DNA of 64,000 bases from Ferrimonas futtsuensis DSM 18154 (GCF_000422645.1 NZ_AUGL01000019.1:42916-106915), one strand, 5' to 3'. Counted from the stretch's first letter, positions 36,855-45,927 are shown. Numbers and translations are program-made. Notes: generated by a model from the letters alone, not told the origin.

Positions 36855-36973
36855 TCCGCGCCAACGGCGCGCACAGTATATCGTTAAACTGTGAAGTGAA
36901 ACAGGCTTTGTGGGCGTTTTGTGCACCTGGGGTTCAATTGGAAGTGCAAAGGGGCGTGGCGTGGGTGCCAGGA

Positions 36974-37002
36974 ATTAAAAAGCCGATAAAAATTATCGGC
37001 TT
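36974..37002 (-). terminator. Rho-independent terminator after the SH3-domain gene
   Basis: On the minus strand, AGCCGATAA-ttt-TTATCGGCT is followed by TTTTTAATT. Confidence 0.85.
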
Positions 37003-37038
37003 AGTTTCTGATTTCAAGGTTGTGGCGGGCAGCAGCGG

Positions 37039-37668
37039 TTAAACCCAGCCACTCTGGCCGCGACTACGGCGCTTGGGCCTGGGCAGGTAGGCGATGATCA
37101 GCCCCAGTACCAGCCCGGCACCGGCCACCATGCCGCCCTGTTGCAGCCATTGCCAGCGCTCGCTGTTCTGCATGCTCTGATTCTCTTCCTTAAGCTGCTC
37201 ATTTTCGGCAGAGAGTGATTCCAGAGTGGTCCTAAGGTCAGCTTCGATATTGGTGGCATCACGCTGAGTGGTTTCCAGTTGACTGTTGAGCTGGGAGACC
37301 TGCTCCAGCAACTCACCGGTGCGGGACTGTTCCTGCTCCAGCTGTTGCTTGAGACTGGCCACTTCGCCATTCAACCGAGGCACCGCCAGACGGAAGCTCT
37401 CCTCTTGGGTCAACTGGGTTTGCTGAACCCAACCGGTGCGCTCCTTGTCGTCGACGATCTGCACATAGTCGCCCTGCTTCTGTCCCGTCAGCACTACAGG
37501 CATACCAGCCTTCACGGACCCCAGAATGCGGAACTGAGTGCCCGGCCCCGAGTGCAGGTAGATATAGATCTCCTCTGAGATGCTGTAGTTGCTCTCAGCG
37601 GCGGTGACTTGCGGGGCCAGCAGGGCAGCGCTGAGCAGCGCGGCGATGGCCAGAGGTTTGTGCGACAT
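37039..37668 (-). CDS. TIGR04211-family SH3-domain membrane protein (YgiM-like)
   Basis: A 209-aa protein with a signal peptide (residues 1-23, ending VTAAE) and a bacterial SH3 domain (30-95: 'EEIYIYLHSGPGTQFRILGSVKAGMPVVL'). A coiled coil follows (about 100-165, Gln/Glu/Leu-rich), then a membrane segment near the C-terminus (about 177-195) and a basic cytoplasmic tail (PRPKRRSRGQS). This is the YgiM/TIGR04211 layout; ygiM also lies near cca, ygiF and glnE in E. coli. Its biochemical role is not known. It has its own terminator. Confidence 0.88.
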   Translation of the reverse strand: MSHKPLAIAALLSAALLAPQVTAAESNYSISEEIYIYLHSGPGTQFRILGSVKAGMPVVLTGQKQGDYVQIVDDKERTGWVQQTQLTQEESFRLAVPRLNGEVASLKQQLEQEQSRTGELLEQVSQLNSQLETTQRDATNIEADLRTTLESLSAENEQLKEENQSMQNSERWQWLQQGGMVAGAGLVLGLIIAYLPRPKRRSRGQSGWV

Positions 37669-37683
37669 ATTCAGAACCCTTAA

Positions 37684-37719
37684 TACAGAAAACCCGCTGC
37701 CCGTTAAGACAGCGGGTGA
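37684..37719 (-). terminator. Terminator after the pit gene
   Basis: On the minus strand, the stem ACCCGCTG / CAGCGGGT has a 10-base loop and is followed by TTTTCTG. Confidence 0.75.
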
Positions 37720-37734
37720 TATCAGCTAAGGATA

Positions 37735-39003
37735 TTAACCCAGCACGGCGCGAATCAAGTAGAAAATCGCAATGGACAGACCGGCACCGGCAGGCAGGGT
37801 GATGACCCAGGAGACCACGATGTTGCGAACAACACCCAGGTTCAGTGCGGCGATGCCACGTGCCATACCCACACCCAGAACCGCACCAACCAGTGTCTGA
37901 GTGGTGGAGATGGGCAGACCGGTACCGGAAGCGATGACCACGGTAGACGCGGCAGCCAGCTCGGCGGCGAAGCCGCGGCTTGGGGTCAGGTGGGTGATGT
38001 TCTTGCCGATGGTCATGATCACCCGGCTACCCAGAGTGGCCAGACCGATTACGATACCCACGCCGCCCAGAGGCAGAATCCACCAGACCAGAGGTGCCTT
38101 GGCCACAATCTCACCTTGAGCGTGAACGATGGACACTACTGCGGCCAGAGGACCAATGGCGTTGGCCACGTCGTTGGAGCCGTGTGCGAAGGCCATGCCA
38201 CAGGCGGTCACCACCATCAGCAGGGCGAAGACCTTCTCCACGTTGGCAAAGTGCATTTCACGGTCGGCGCTGGGATCCAGCTTCAGTCGGCCGATGAAGA
38301 ACTTACCAATCAGGGCAACGGTGATGGAGATGGCGATGGCCAGGCCCCAGGCTTCGAGGTTGTCAAAATGCAGACCAACGTGTTTCAGGCCCTTCTTGAT
38401 GGTCACCAGAGAGAGCACCATGCCCGCCAGACCCATGTAGAAGGGCACGTAGCGCTTGGCATTCTTCAGCGGGTCTTCGGTATCGAAGATCAGCTTCTGG
38501 GCACTCTGGAAGATGACGTAGGCGATGAAACCGGCGATCGCTGGGGTCACAATCCAGGAACCTACGATGCCAGCAACCTTACCCCAGTTGACGCTGTCTA
38601 CGCCCACGCCGACAGCGGCGAAACCGATAATGGCACCGATGATGGAGTGGGTGGTGGACACCGGCCAACCCAGGATGGAGGCAGCAACCAGCCAAATACC
38701 TGCAGCCAACAGGGCGGAGATCATGCCGTACACCAGCAATTCGGGCTGGTCGATAAAGAAGGCGGAATCGATGATCCCTTTACGAATGGTGGAGGTTACC
38801 TCTCCCCCGGCCAGATAAGCGCCGGCAAACTCGAAGATCATCGCAATGACGATCGCCTGTTTGATGGTCAGAGCGCCTGAGCCAACCGAAGTCCCCATGG
38901 CATTGGCGACGTCGTTTGCGCCAATACCGTAAGCCATCAGAAAACCGAATAATGCGGCCACCACAATCAAAATGGGGCCGTAATTTACCAGTACTTCTAC
39001 CAT
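37735..39003 (-). CDS. pit: Pit-family inorganic phosphate transporter
   Basis: A 422-aa inner-membrane transporter of the PiT family, which takes up phosphate (as metal phosphate or with a cation). It has about 10 membrane segments and the two inverted PiT signature repeats: 'FLMAYGIGANDVANAMGTSVGSGAL' at the N-terminus and 'FAHGSNDVANAIGPLAAV' in the second half, plus 'VSTTHSIIGAIIG' and 'ISTTQTLVGAVLG'. The gene follows a DUF47 (PhoU-like) gene by 32 bases. That pairing is standard, and the DUF47 protein is thought to regulate the transporter. The operon lies behind a Pho box. Confidence 0.95.
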   Translation of the reverse strand: MVEVLVNYGPILIVVAALFGFLMAYGIGANDVANAMGTSVGSGALTIKQAIVIAMIFEFAGAYLAGGEVTSTIRKGIIDSAFFIDQPELLVYGMISALLAAGIWLVAASILGWPVSTTHSIIGAIIGFAAVGVGVDSVNWGKVAGIVGSWIVTPAIAGFIAYVIFQSAQKLIFDTEDPLKNAKRYVPFYMGLAGMVLSLVTIKKGLKHVGLHFDNLEAWGLAIAISITVALIGKFFIGRLKLDPSADREMHFANVEKVFALLMVVTACGMAFAHGSNDVANAIGPLAAVVSIVHAQGEIVAKAPLVWWILPLGGVGIVIGLATLGSRVIMTIGKNITHLTPSRGFAAELAAASTVVIASGTGLPISTTQTLVGAVLGVGMARGIAALNLGVVRNIVVSWVITLPAGAGLSIAIFYLIRAVLG

Positions 39004-39035
39004 GGTAAACCCTTAACTTTTTGTATTGTCTCGAC

Positions 39036-39716
39036 TTAAGCGCGAGCTAACATGAGTTCCAGACGAGAGCCAACCCGCTCTGCCTGGTCGGCCAGATCTC
39101 CGGCCCACTCGAGAATCTTGTACAGGAACATCACATCCACAGGATTGAGGTCTTTCTCAATGCTGAACAGACGACGGCGCAGGCTGATCTGCATGTGATC
39201 GGTGTCGTCTTCGATGCGGTCCAGTTGTTGGATCATCTCTTCAACCAGATTTACTTCCCGTCCCCGGAAACCGGTTTCCAGAAGGTCATCCAGCTCGTTG
39301 ATGGCCTTGGAGGCTTGAGACACTGCGTCAACGCAGCGCTGCAGGTAGGATTTGAGATCGTCCTGAAGATCGGCGGGCATCACCATTTCACGACCGATGA
39401 TACGGCCGGCGATGTCTTTCGCCTTGTTGGCGATCTTGTCCTGCTGAGTCAGTAGCTCGAGCATGTCGGTGCGTTCCACCGGCATAAACAGGCCACCTGG
39501 CAGGGTCAGACGGATCTCCCGCTTGAGAACATCCGCTTCACGCTCCAGACGGCTTACTTCGCCCTGGAGTTCGCGGGCACGTTCCCACTTTTGGTCAATA
39601 ACTGCTTCCATAAAAGGAATCAGCATCTTGGACGCTTCGTGCACCTTATGCATGTGCTCTTGAAGCGGTTTAATGGGTGACTTCGCGAAGACACCTAAGA
39701 TCGTATTTACTGGCAT
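39036..39716 (-). CDS. DUF47/TIGR00153 PhoU-like regulator of the Pit transporter
   Basis: A 226-aa all-helical cytoplasmic protein of the DUF47 family (distant PhoU relatives). Recognisable features are 'FAKSPIKPLQEHMHKVHEASKML', the acidic 'EREADVLKREIRLTLPGGLFMPVERTDMLELLTQQDKIANKAKDI' and the C-terminal 'FLYKILEWAGDLADQAERVGSRLELMLA'. Two ExxxD-type clusters would bind metal, as in PhoU. I start at ATG 39716 rather than the TTG two codons earlier. It is first in the operon with pit. Confidence 0.92.
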   Translation of the reverse strand: MPVNTILGVFAKSPIKPLQEHMHKVHEASKMLIPFMEAVIDQKWERARELQGEVSRLEREADVLKREIRLTLPGGLFMPVERTDMLELLTQQDKIANKAKDIAGRIIGREMVMPADLQDDLKSYLQRCVDAVSQASKAINELDDLLETGFRGREVNLVEEMIQQLDRIEDDTDHMQISLRRRLFSIEKDLNPVDVMFLYKILEWAGDLADQAERVGSRLELMLARA

Positions 39717-39864
39717 AGCCAAAGAACCTTCTGCTTTGCTCTCAATAGCATTGGCGGGCGCATGTTACCCTATGCACCAATATAAGCAACATCAAAAATC
39801 TGGCCTTCTGTGGAGTAATTATAACCGCTGGCTATAAAAATCCCGACGAATCAAGGCTGGGAGC

Positions 39865-39898
39865 ATCCTATGCCAGTAATGTGACACTTATATGACAT
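39865..39898 (-). promoter_or_regulatory. Pho box and PhoB-dependent promoter of the DUF47-pit operon
   Basis: On the minus strand, ATGTCATATAAGTGTCAC (39881-39898) fits the PhoB-box pattern CTGTCAT-AWAW-CTGTCAY at 16 of 18 positions. TAGGAT (39865-39870) begins 10 bases after it, the normal distance of a -10 from a Pho box that replaces the -35. The leader to the DUF47 start is about 140 bases. Induction under phosphate starvation is predicted. Confidence 0.75.
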
Positions 39899-39949
39899 TC
39901 TTTCACTTTACTGACAACAGTATGAATTTTTAAAGAAACTTATGGACTT

Positions 39950-40864
39950 ATGGAAATCGAACTGAAGTTGCTGCTTACCGACGTCAACCAGAATGAACTG
40001 GTTTCGGCGCTGAAACAAGCGGGTCGAACAAAAAGTGATCAGGCTCACTTTCTGGTGAATCGCTACTTTGACACGCCGGAGTTGACCCTGCGTCACCTGG
40101 ACATCGGTATGCGGGTCCGTCAGAAGGGAGCGCATCGGGAACAGACGGTGAAAACCGCCGGCAGCAGCGATACCGGTGTACACCGTCGTCCGGAGTACAA
40201 CGTCGACATCGACGGTGACTGGCCTGATCTGGCGCTGTTTCCGAGCGATGTGTGGCAGGGGGAGGATGTGGCCGCTCTGCAGCGGCGGCTCATCGAGCAG
40301 TTTGCCACCAATTTTCGTCGTCACGCCCTGGAGTTGGAACTGGCGGGGGGAACCCTGCTGGAAGTGGCGCTGGACTCCGGTGAGGTATTGGCCTCGGGCA
40401 AGAGTGAGGTGATCGATGAGCTGGAGCTGGAGTTGGTTCGTGGCGATCTGGGTGAGGCGCTGCAGCTGGCTCAGCGGCTGGCTGAGCAGTTCAATGTGCG
40501 TCTGGGCCAGGCCTCCAAGGCAGCCCGCGGCTATCGACTGGCTGGCTTGTCGCCTCAGCCCCCAATTCAGTCTGACCAGCCCAAGGATCTGGCCAAAGGG
40601 CTGGCAGGGTGGCAGTGCAATGAGCACCACCTGATGTTGGGGACCCAAGGCGCCCTGGAGGCCCTGGTTACCCAGCTCAGTGGCCTGTCACAGCAGCTGT
40701 TCGACCGCGAGCCTGCCCTGGCGGTGCGCCTGGCCGCCCTGGGGCAGGGATTGATGGACGCCCCGGATCCCAGGGCGCGACTCGCCCAGCTTATGGCGTC
40801 TCCCGTTTATGGTCAGGCTCAGCTGGCGCTTCTGGCGCTGCTGCCGGAGTTTCAGGGGGAGTAA
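39950..40864 (+). CDS. ygiF: CYTH-domain inorganic triphosphatase (YgiF-like)
   Basis: A 304-aa protein with an N-terminal CYTH domain, the fold of triphosphate tunnel metalloenzymes; E. coli YgiF hydrolyses inorganic triphosphate. The hallmark ExExK motif is MEIELKLLL at the start, then 'RYFDTPELTLRHLDIGMRVRQKG', 'QTVKTAG', 'LELELAGGTLLEVALDSGEV' and 'SEVIDELELEL', all acidic or basic tunnel residues. The C-terminal part is a shortened CHAD-like region (E. coli YgiF is 433 aa). The 3' end overlaps the channel gene on the opposite strand by 74 bases. glnE lies 1.7 kb downstream; in E. coli the two are adjacent. Confidence 0.88.
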   Translation: MEIELKLLLTDVNQNELVSALKQAGRTKSDQAHFLVNRYFDTPELTLRHLDIGMRVRQKGAHREQTVKTAGSSDTGVHRRPEYNVDIDGDWPDLALFPSDVWQGEDVAALQRRLIEQFATNFRRHALELELAGGTLLEVALDSGEVLASGKSEVIDELELELVRGDLGEALQLAQRLAEQFNVRLGQASKAARGYRLAGLSPQPPIQSDQPKDLAKGLAGWQCNEHHLMLGTQGALEALVTQLSGLSQQLFDREPALAVRLAALGQGLMDAPDPRARLAQLMASPVYGQAQLALLALLPEFQGE

Positions 40865-41609
40865 GGGCTTCCAGTTTGGCCAAAATCTGGCGGTTCTGGT
40901 CAGTCAGGGCCGCCAATCTGGCTTCCAGCGCATCGGATCGCATCTGCAACTGTTTATTCTGCTCGTCCAGTTTCTCCTGCTCCTCGGGAGAGACGAAGAT
41001 GGAGGCCAGGTAGCCCGCGACGATGCCGAAAAAGCTGACGCCGCAGATGATCACCATGGCTCCAATCACTCGCCCCTCGGTGGTGACCGGGTAGTAGTCA
41101 CCGTACCCCACGGTGGAGATGGTCACCAGGGACCACCAGATGGCCGATTCGGCGTCGTTGATGTTGGAGCCGGGCACCCCATCCTCAAACAGCAGTATCA
41201 TCACCGAGGAGAAGGTGAGCACGGTGATCAGGGCCACCAGCAGGCTGGTGGCGGTGGTCTCCCGCTTGTGGTGGCTGTAGGCTTTGAGCAGGGAGCGGCT
41301 CATGCGCATCAGGCGAATCACCCGCAGCACCTGGAAAATCCGGGCAAAGCGCAGAGGCTCAATCACCGGAATGGAGGCCACCAGGTCGATCCAGTGTTGG
41401 GTGAAGAACTGCTTGCGGTTGTCTGCCCTGGCCAGCCCCCAGAAGAAGTTGACGATAAACACCATGCAGATGGCGAAATCGACGTAGAGCAACAGGCGGA
41501 TCGCCTCTTTGGTTTCGTCGTTGAAGGCGATGACCAGCACGACGATCACCGACAGCACCGACAACATCATCATCCCCGTTTCCCTGGGGCTTATAGACTC
41601 TTTTGGCAT
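40791..41609 (-). CDS. Voltage-gated-type potassium channel
   Basis: A 272-aa six-segment ion channel. The S4-like voltage sensor 'RFARIFQVLRVIRLMRMSR' (87-105) has regularly spaced Arg. The pore helix and selectivity filter are 'SAIWWSLVTISTVGYGD' with TVGYGD at 166-171, so it is K+ selective. After S6 comes a coiled coil (about 208-250, 'EEQEKLDEQNKQLQMRSDALEARLAALTDQN') that probably drives tetramer assembly, then a Pro/Ala-rich tail. The ATG lies just after the stop of the DUF350 gene (a few bases), so both form one operon. The last 25 codons overlap the end of ygiF in the antisense direction. Confidence 0.93.
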   Translation of the reverse strand: MPKESISPRETGMMMLSVLSVIVVLVIAFNDETKEAIRLLLYVDFAICMVFIVNFFWGLARADNRKQFFTQHWIDLVASIPVIEPLRFARIFQVLRVIRLMRMSRSLLKAYSHHKRETTATSLLVALITVLTFSSVMILLFEDGVPGSNINDAESAIWWSLVTISTVGYGDYYPVTTEGRVIGAMVIICGVSFFGIVAGYLASIFVSPEEQEKLDEQNKQLQMRSDALEARLAALTDQNRQILAKLEALTPPETPAAAPEAPAEPDHKRETP

Positions 41610-41616
41610 CGTTCTC

Positions 41617-42501
41617 TCAATCAATCATGGCGCTCAGCAGCAGGGCGACCCCGACCCACTGAGCCGCTTCCAGAGCGGCAATGCCGCTGTTGTCCTGCAG
41701 GGCGATCTCCCTGTCCGGATTTATTTTTATCATAACCCAGGCGCTAAGCAGCCTTTGCCACAGGGTCAGCAGTAGAAGGCCTCCCAGGGCGAACCCAAAC
41801 CAGCTCCAGAGCAGGGTCAGGGGCTGGTCCACGGCCACATCGGGCAGATGCACCGACGCCGCCATTATCAGCGAGCAGGCGATCACCACACCGGAGTGAT
41901 TCAGGGCAACGGAGCGTTGATCCTGTTCGATCGCCTGCTGGAAGGGGCCGTAACCATTGCGGTCATGGAGGCGCTGCATCCAGTGGCTGATTCCAGTGAG
42001 CATCACCAGACTGGCGATGTAGATAAGACCATAGCTGATCACCCCCATCAGCGAGGGCGCCTGATGCAGCTTGGTGAGCAGGGCCTGAATGATGAAGGCG
42101 GCGCTGAGGGCGGCGCTGGCATCGGTCAGGGCCATGGCCACATTGCCGCTGAGAATATGCTGCTTCTTATCGATGCGATTGATGGCAAAGCGATCATTGA
42201 CCCAGAGGCTGACCCGAATCAGCAGCAGGCCGATGAGGCCGAAGACCACCAGGTTGATCCCCTGCTGGGTGTAGCTGAGGTGGCCCTGGCGGGGCATCAC
42301 CGAGCTGATCACCAGGGCCATGGCCAGCAGCGAACCGGCGGTGCTGATGCCGAAGGCGACGTTATCCCTTTCTGCCAGCTCCTTTTGGCTGCTGACCCCT
42401 TCCCACCACCCCTGACTGAAACGAAGCAGGGTAAACAGCAGCAGGCTGCCTCCTATCTCCAGGGCCAGGTGAATCCAATCCCATTGCAACCACTCTGCCA
42501 T
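41617..42501 (-). CDS. DUF350 membrane protein
   Basis: A 294-aa protein with about eight membrane segments arranged as two DUF350 repeats (each with four helices), like YjfL-type proteins. 'GISTAGSLLAMALVISS' and 'LNHSGVVIACSLIMAAS' are the two matching segments. The N-terminus MAEWLQWDWIHLALEIGG is my chosen start; GAAGG lies about 13 bases before it, so the start is not certain. The function of the family is unknown. It is operonic with the downstream K+ channel and divergent from glnE. Confidence 0.85.
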   Translation of the reverse strand: MAEWLQWDWIHLALEIGGSLLLFTLLRFSQGWWEGVSSQKELAERDNVAFGISTAGSLLAMALVISSVMPRQGHLSYTQQGINLVVFGLIGLLLIRVSLWVNDRFAINRIDKKQHILSGNVAMALTDASAALSAAFIIQALLTKLHQAPSLMGVISYGLIYIASLVMLTGISHWMQRLHDRNGYGPFQQAIEQDQRSVALNHSGVVIACSLIMAASVHLPDVAVDQPLTLLWSWFGFALGGLLLLTLWQRLLSAWVMIKINPDREIALQDNSGIAALEAAQWVGVALLLSAMID

Positions 42502-42574
42502 ATCCGACCGCTGCCTTCTTAACCGCTTTCTGCTAAGGTAATCCGAGAAAAATCCGCATACACAGGAAGTTATT

Positions 42575-45418
42575 ATGAGCCTGCCGCCCCTGTTCGACAA
42601 CCTCCCTGCCAGCCTGCGCCAACAGGCCGATCACTATCGAGAGGTGTTGGGGGAGGTGCCCTGGAGTGCCCTGAACGAGGAGCAGCAGCAGAGGCTTAAT
42701 TACCTGTTTGCCATGTCCCAGTTTATTGGCGGCCGCCTGAGCCGGGACAGCGACTGGTTGCCAGAGTTTTTTCAGCAGCTGCCGCAGCATTTGCGCCACC
42801 CCCAGTTTCGCACCACCCTGGATGAGGCGCTCTCGGCCTGCTCGGACGAAGCGTCGGCCAAGCGGGTGCTGCGCCGTTTCCGTCACCGGCAGATGATGCT
42901 TATCGCTGCCCGGGACTTTCTCAATCTGGCTCCTCTGGATGAATCTCTGGCTCACCTGTCTCAGATGGCGGAAACCCTGATTCTGGCCGCCCGGGACTGG
43001 CTCACCGAGCATCTGGCGCCACGCTTTGGCTACCCCAGAGGTCCCACAGGGGGGCAGCAGCCTCTGTTGATCCTGGGAATGGGTAAGCTCGGTGGTGGTG
43101 AGCTGAACTTCTCCTCAGACATCGACCTTATCTTTACCTACCCGGAAAACGGCAGCACCGACGGCAACAAGCAGCTGGACAACCAGCAGTACTTTATCCG
43201 CCTGGGACAAAAACTGATTGGGTTGCTGGCCGATGTGGACCCGGAAGGGTTCTGTTTCCGGGTGGACATGCGGCTGCGTCCTTTTGGCGAAGCTGGGCCG
43301 CTGGCGGTCAGCTTCGATGCAGTAGAGGATTATTACCAGGAGCAGGGGCGGGAGTGGGAACGTTACGCCATGGTCAAGGCCAGGGTGATGGGAGAGTGCG
43401 ACGATGCCGTCGATCTGCACAGCCTGCTCCGGCCCTTTATCTACCGCCGTTACCTGGATTTCTCCGCCATCGATGCCCTGAGGCGGATGAAGGCGCTGAT
43501 CGAATCCCAGCTGCGTCGCAGCAGCCTCACCAACAACATCAAGCTGGGCCGGGGTGGCATCCGCGAGGTGGAATTTGTGGTGCAAACCCATCAGCTGATC
43601 CGCGGCGGCCGTCAGCCGGCACTGCGTCGCCAGCCGCTGATGCCGGTGCTGGCGGAACTGGCCCGCAGCAACTGCATCAATGGCCGCGATCACAAGCGGC
43701 TGCTGGAAGGGTACCGTTTCCTCCGCCGCCTGGAGAATCTGTTGCAGGCCCTGGATGACAAGCAGACCCAGACCCTGCCCGACAGTGCCGATGACCAGTT
43801 GCGTCTGGCCCTGAGCATGGGCTTCGAGGGATGGGACAACCTGCGACAGGCCCTGGCCGAGCACATGGCGAACATCCACCTGGTGTTCAAGGAGACCATT
43901 GGCGGTGATGAGCAGGAGGAGGAGGAGCTGGGAGAGTTGCCTGCCCTGTGGCAGCACCCGGACCCGGATGTGGACGAGATCCTTCAGGAGAGTGGCCTGG
44001 ACACCGCCCTGGCCGGGCCGCTGATGCAGCTTCGCAGCGAGTTTGCCCGGCGCACCATCGGACCCCGTGGGCGGGATACCCTGGATAAGCTGATGCCCAG
44101 ACTATTGGGCGAACTGGCAGGCAAGCTGAATCAACCCGAACTGATGAGTCGGGTGATGAAAGTGGTGGGCACCATTCTGACCCGCACCACCTATCTGGAG
44201 TTGCTGCTGGAGAACCTGGCGGCTCGCCAGCAACTGGTACGCCTCTGTTCAGCCAGCCCCTGGATTGCCGATCAACTGGCAGCTTATCCCATTTTGCTGG
44301 ATGAGCTCATCGACCCCATGTCCCTCTATCAGGTGCTGCCCCCGGACGGCTACGCCGCCGGACTGAGGGAGTTCCTGATGCGAGTGCCTGAAGAGGATCT
44401 GGAGCAGCAGATGGAGGCGCTGCGGCAATTCAAGCAGATCAGTCAGCTGCATATTGCCGCTGCCGACGTTACCGGAGTGCTGCCGGTGATGAAGGTCAGC
44501 GATCACCTGACCTGGCTGGCGGAAGCCATTGTCGACCAAGTGGTGCAACTGGCCTGGAATCAGTTGGTGACTCGCCATGGTGTGCCCTCCTGCGCCGGCG
44601 AGCACAAGGGGTTTGCCGTGGTCGCCTACGGCAAGATGGGCGGTCTTGAGCTGGGATATGGTTCCGATCTGGATCTGGTGTTCCTCCACCGGGCCGACAG
44701 CGGTTATACGGATGGCGACAAGCAGATCGACAACAACCACTTCTACCTGAAGCTGGCCCAGCGGGTTCTGCATCTGTTCTCCACCCGGACCCTGTCGGGA
44801 ATCCTCTATGAGGTGGACATGCGTTTGCGCCCCTCCGGGGCCTCCGGCCTGCTGGTGAGCCACATCGATCGCTACCATGAGTACCAGCGTCAGGAGGCTT
44901 GGACCTGGGAACATCAGGCCCTGGTTCGGGCGAGGGTGGTGTATGGCGAACCGGCCATGGTGAAGCGGTTCAACGAAATCCGAGAGTCGGTACTGGCCAT
45001 CCACAGGGAGCAGCAAGAGCTCAACACCCAGGTGAGCGAAATGCGGGAGAAGATGCGTAATCATCTGCATAAAGGCAATGATGCAGAGTTCGATCTCAAG
45101 CAAGGGCCCGGTGGCATCACCGATATCGAGTTTATCACCCAGTACCTGGTGCTGGCCCACAGCGAGGCGATGCCTCAGATGACCCGTTGGCCCGACAACG
45201 TCCGCATCCTGGAGGTGGCGCTGCAGCTGCAGCTGCTCAGTGCCGAAGAGGCGGACCTGTTGGTGCGTACCTACACGGAGATCCGCGACACCAACCATCA
45301 CAGGGTTCTGGCGGGGTTGAGTGGTCTCCTGCCTCAGGATCAGAAGCCCTCTGGCTGCGAGGCGGTGGCGGCCTTGTGGTCACGATTTTTTGACAATGAT
45401 CACACAAAGGGGGAATAA
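42575..45418 (+). CDS. glnE: Bifunctional glutamine synthetase adenylyltransferase/deadenylase
   Basis: GlnE adenylylates and deadenylylates glutamine synthetase according to PII and glutamine. The 947-aa length is right. Each half carries a nucleotidyltransferase domain with the GxGKLGGxELNxxSDxDL pattern: 'LGMGKLGGGELNFSSDIDLIF' in the N-terminal (deadenylylating) half and 'VAYGKMGGLELGYGSDLDLVF' in the C-terminal (adenylylating) half. 'FRVDMRLRPFG' and 'YEVDMRLRPSG' follow in the two halves. 'KLGRGGIREVEF' and 'QGPGGITDIEF' are the second paired motifs. AGGA precedes the ATG. Confidence 0.98.
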   Translation: MSLPPLFDNLPASLRQQADHYREVLGEVPWSALNEEQQQRLNYLFAMSQFIGGRLSRDSDWLPEFFQQLPQHLRHPQFRTTLDEALSACSDEASAKRVLRRFRHRQMMLIAARDFLNLAPLDESLAHLSQMAETLILAARDWLTEHLAPRFGYPRGPTGGQQPLLILGMGKLGGGELNFSSDIDLIFTYPENGSTDGNKQLDNQQYFIRLGQKLIGLLADVDPEGFCFRVDMRLRPFGEAGPLAVSFDAVEDYYQEQGREWERYAMVKARVMGECDDAVDLHSLLRPFIYRRYLDFSAIDALRRMKALIESQLRRSSLTNNIKLGRGGIREVEFVVQTHQLIRGGRQPALRRQPLMPVLAELARSNCINGRDHKRLLEGYRFLRRLENLLQALDDKQTQTLPDSADDQLRLALSMGFEGWDNLRQALAEHMANIHLVFKETIGGDEQEEEELGELPALWQHPDPDVDEILQESGLDTALAGPLMQLRSEFARRTIGPRGRDTLDKLMPRLLGELAGKLNQPELMSRVMKVVGTILTRTTYLELLLENLAARQQLVRLCSASPWIADQLAAYPILLDELIDPMSLYQVLPPDGYAAGLREFLMRVPEEDLEQQMEALRQFKQISQLHIAAADVTGVLPVMKVSDHLTWLAEAIVDQVVQLAWNQLVTRHGVPSCAGEHKGFAVVAYGKMGGLELGYGSDLDLVFLHRADSGYTDGDKQIDNNHFYLKLAQRVLHLFSTRTLSGILYEVDMRLRPSGASGLLVSHIDRYHEYQRQEAWTWEHQALVRARVVYGEPAMVKRFNEIRESVLAIHREQQELNTQVSEMREKMRNHLHKGNDAEFDLKQGPGGITDIEFITQYLVLAHSEAMPQMTRWPDNVRILEVALQLQLLSAEEADLLVRTYTEIRDTNHHRVLAGLSGLLPQDQKPSGCEAVAALWSRFFDNDHTKGE

Positions 45419-45456
45419 TTGTCCTGTAACTGATCAGACCAGTTGTGAGGAAGAGG

Positions 45457-45927
45457 ATGTCCGATAACTACCTGCTGAACATTCACAAGAGGGTGCAGAA
45501 GCTGCCCTTCAGTGATTGGCTGATGACGCGTATTGTGGCCAACAAGGCCCCCTACTTTAAAACCATACCGACGCGACTGGAGGCGCTTCGCCCCAATCAC
45601 GTCAGCTGCATCATCAGCAAGAAACGTCGGGTGGAGAATCACATCGGCACCGTCCATGTGATTGCCATCTGTAACGGCCTGGAGCTGGCCATGGGAATGA
45701 TGGCAGAAGCCTCCATCCCCAAACACCTGCGCTGGATCCCCAAGGGGATGGACGTGCAATACACCGCCAAGGCGGGCAGTGACATTCGCTGTGTGGCGGA
45801 GACCGACCCGGACGCCTGGCAGCCGGGGGATCTGCCGGTGCGGGTGACCGCCTATGACGATCAGGGTACCGTGGTGGTCAAGGGCACCATCAACCTGTGG
45901 CTGTCGGAAAAGCCCAAGAAGCATTAA
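45457..45927 (+). CDS. DUF4442 hotdog-fold thioesterase-like protein
   Basis: A 156-aa protein of the DUF4442 family, related to YiiD-type and PaaI-type hotdog thioesterases. 'RPNHVSCIISKKRRVENHIGTVHVIAICNGLELAMGMMAEASIP' contains the hotdog helix with the conserved N/H-x-x-GT-H region, and 'WIPKGMDVQYTAKAGSDIRC' the following strands. GAGGAAGAGG lies directly upstream of the ATG. It follows glnE by 38 bases, so it may be cotranscribed. Substrate unknown. Confidence 0.82.
   Translation: MSDNYLLNIHKRVQKLPFSDWLMTRIVANKAPYFKTIPTRLEALRPNHVSCIISKKRRVENHIGTVHVIAICNGLELAMGMMAEASIPKHLRWIPKGMDVQYTAKAGSDIRCVAETDPDAWQPGDLPVRVTAYDDQGTVVVKGTINLWLSEKPKKH

Noticed and set aside
43115..43957. Long minus-strand frames inside glnE, rpoD, putA and other large genes
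   Set aside because: These are antisense frames left open by high G+C codon use; the sense-strand proteins are all known families.
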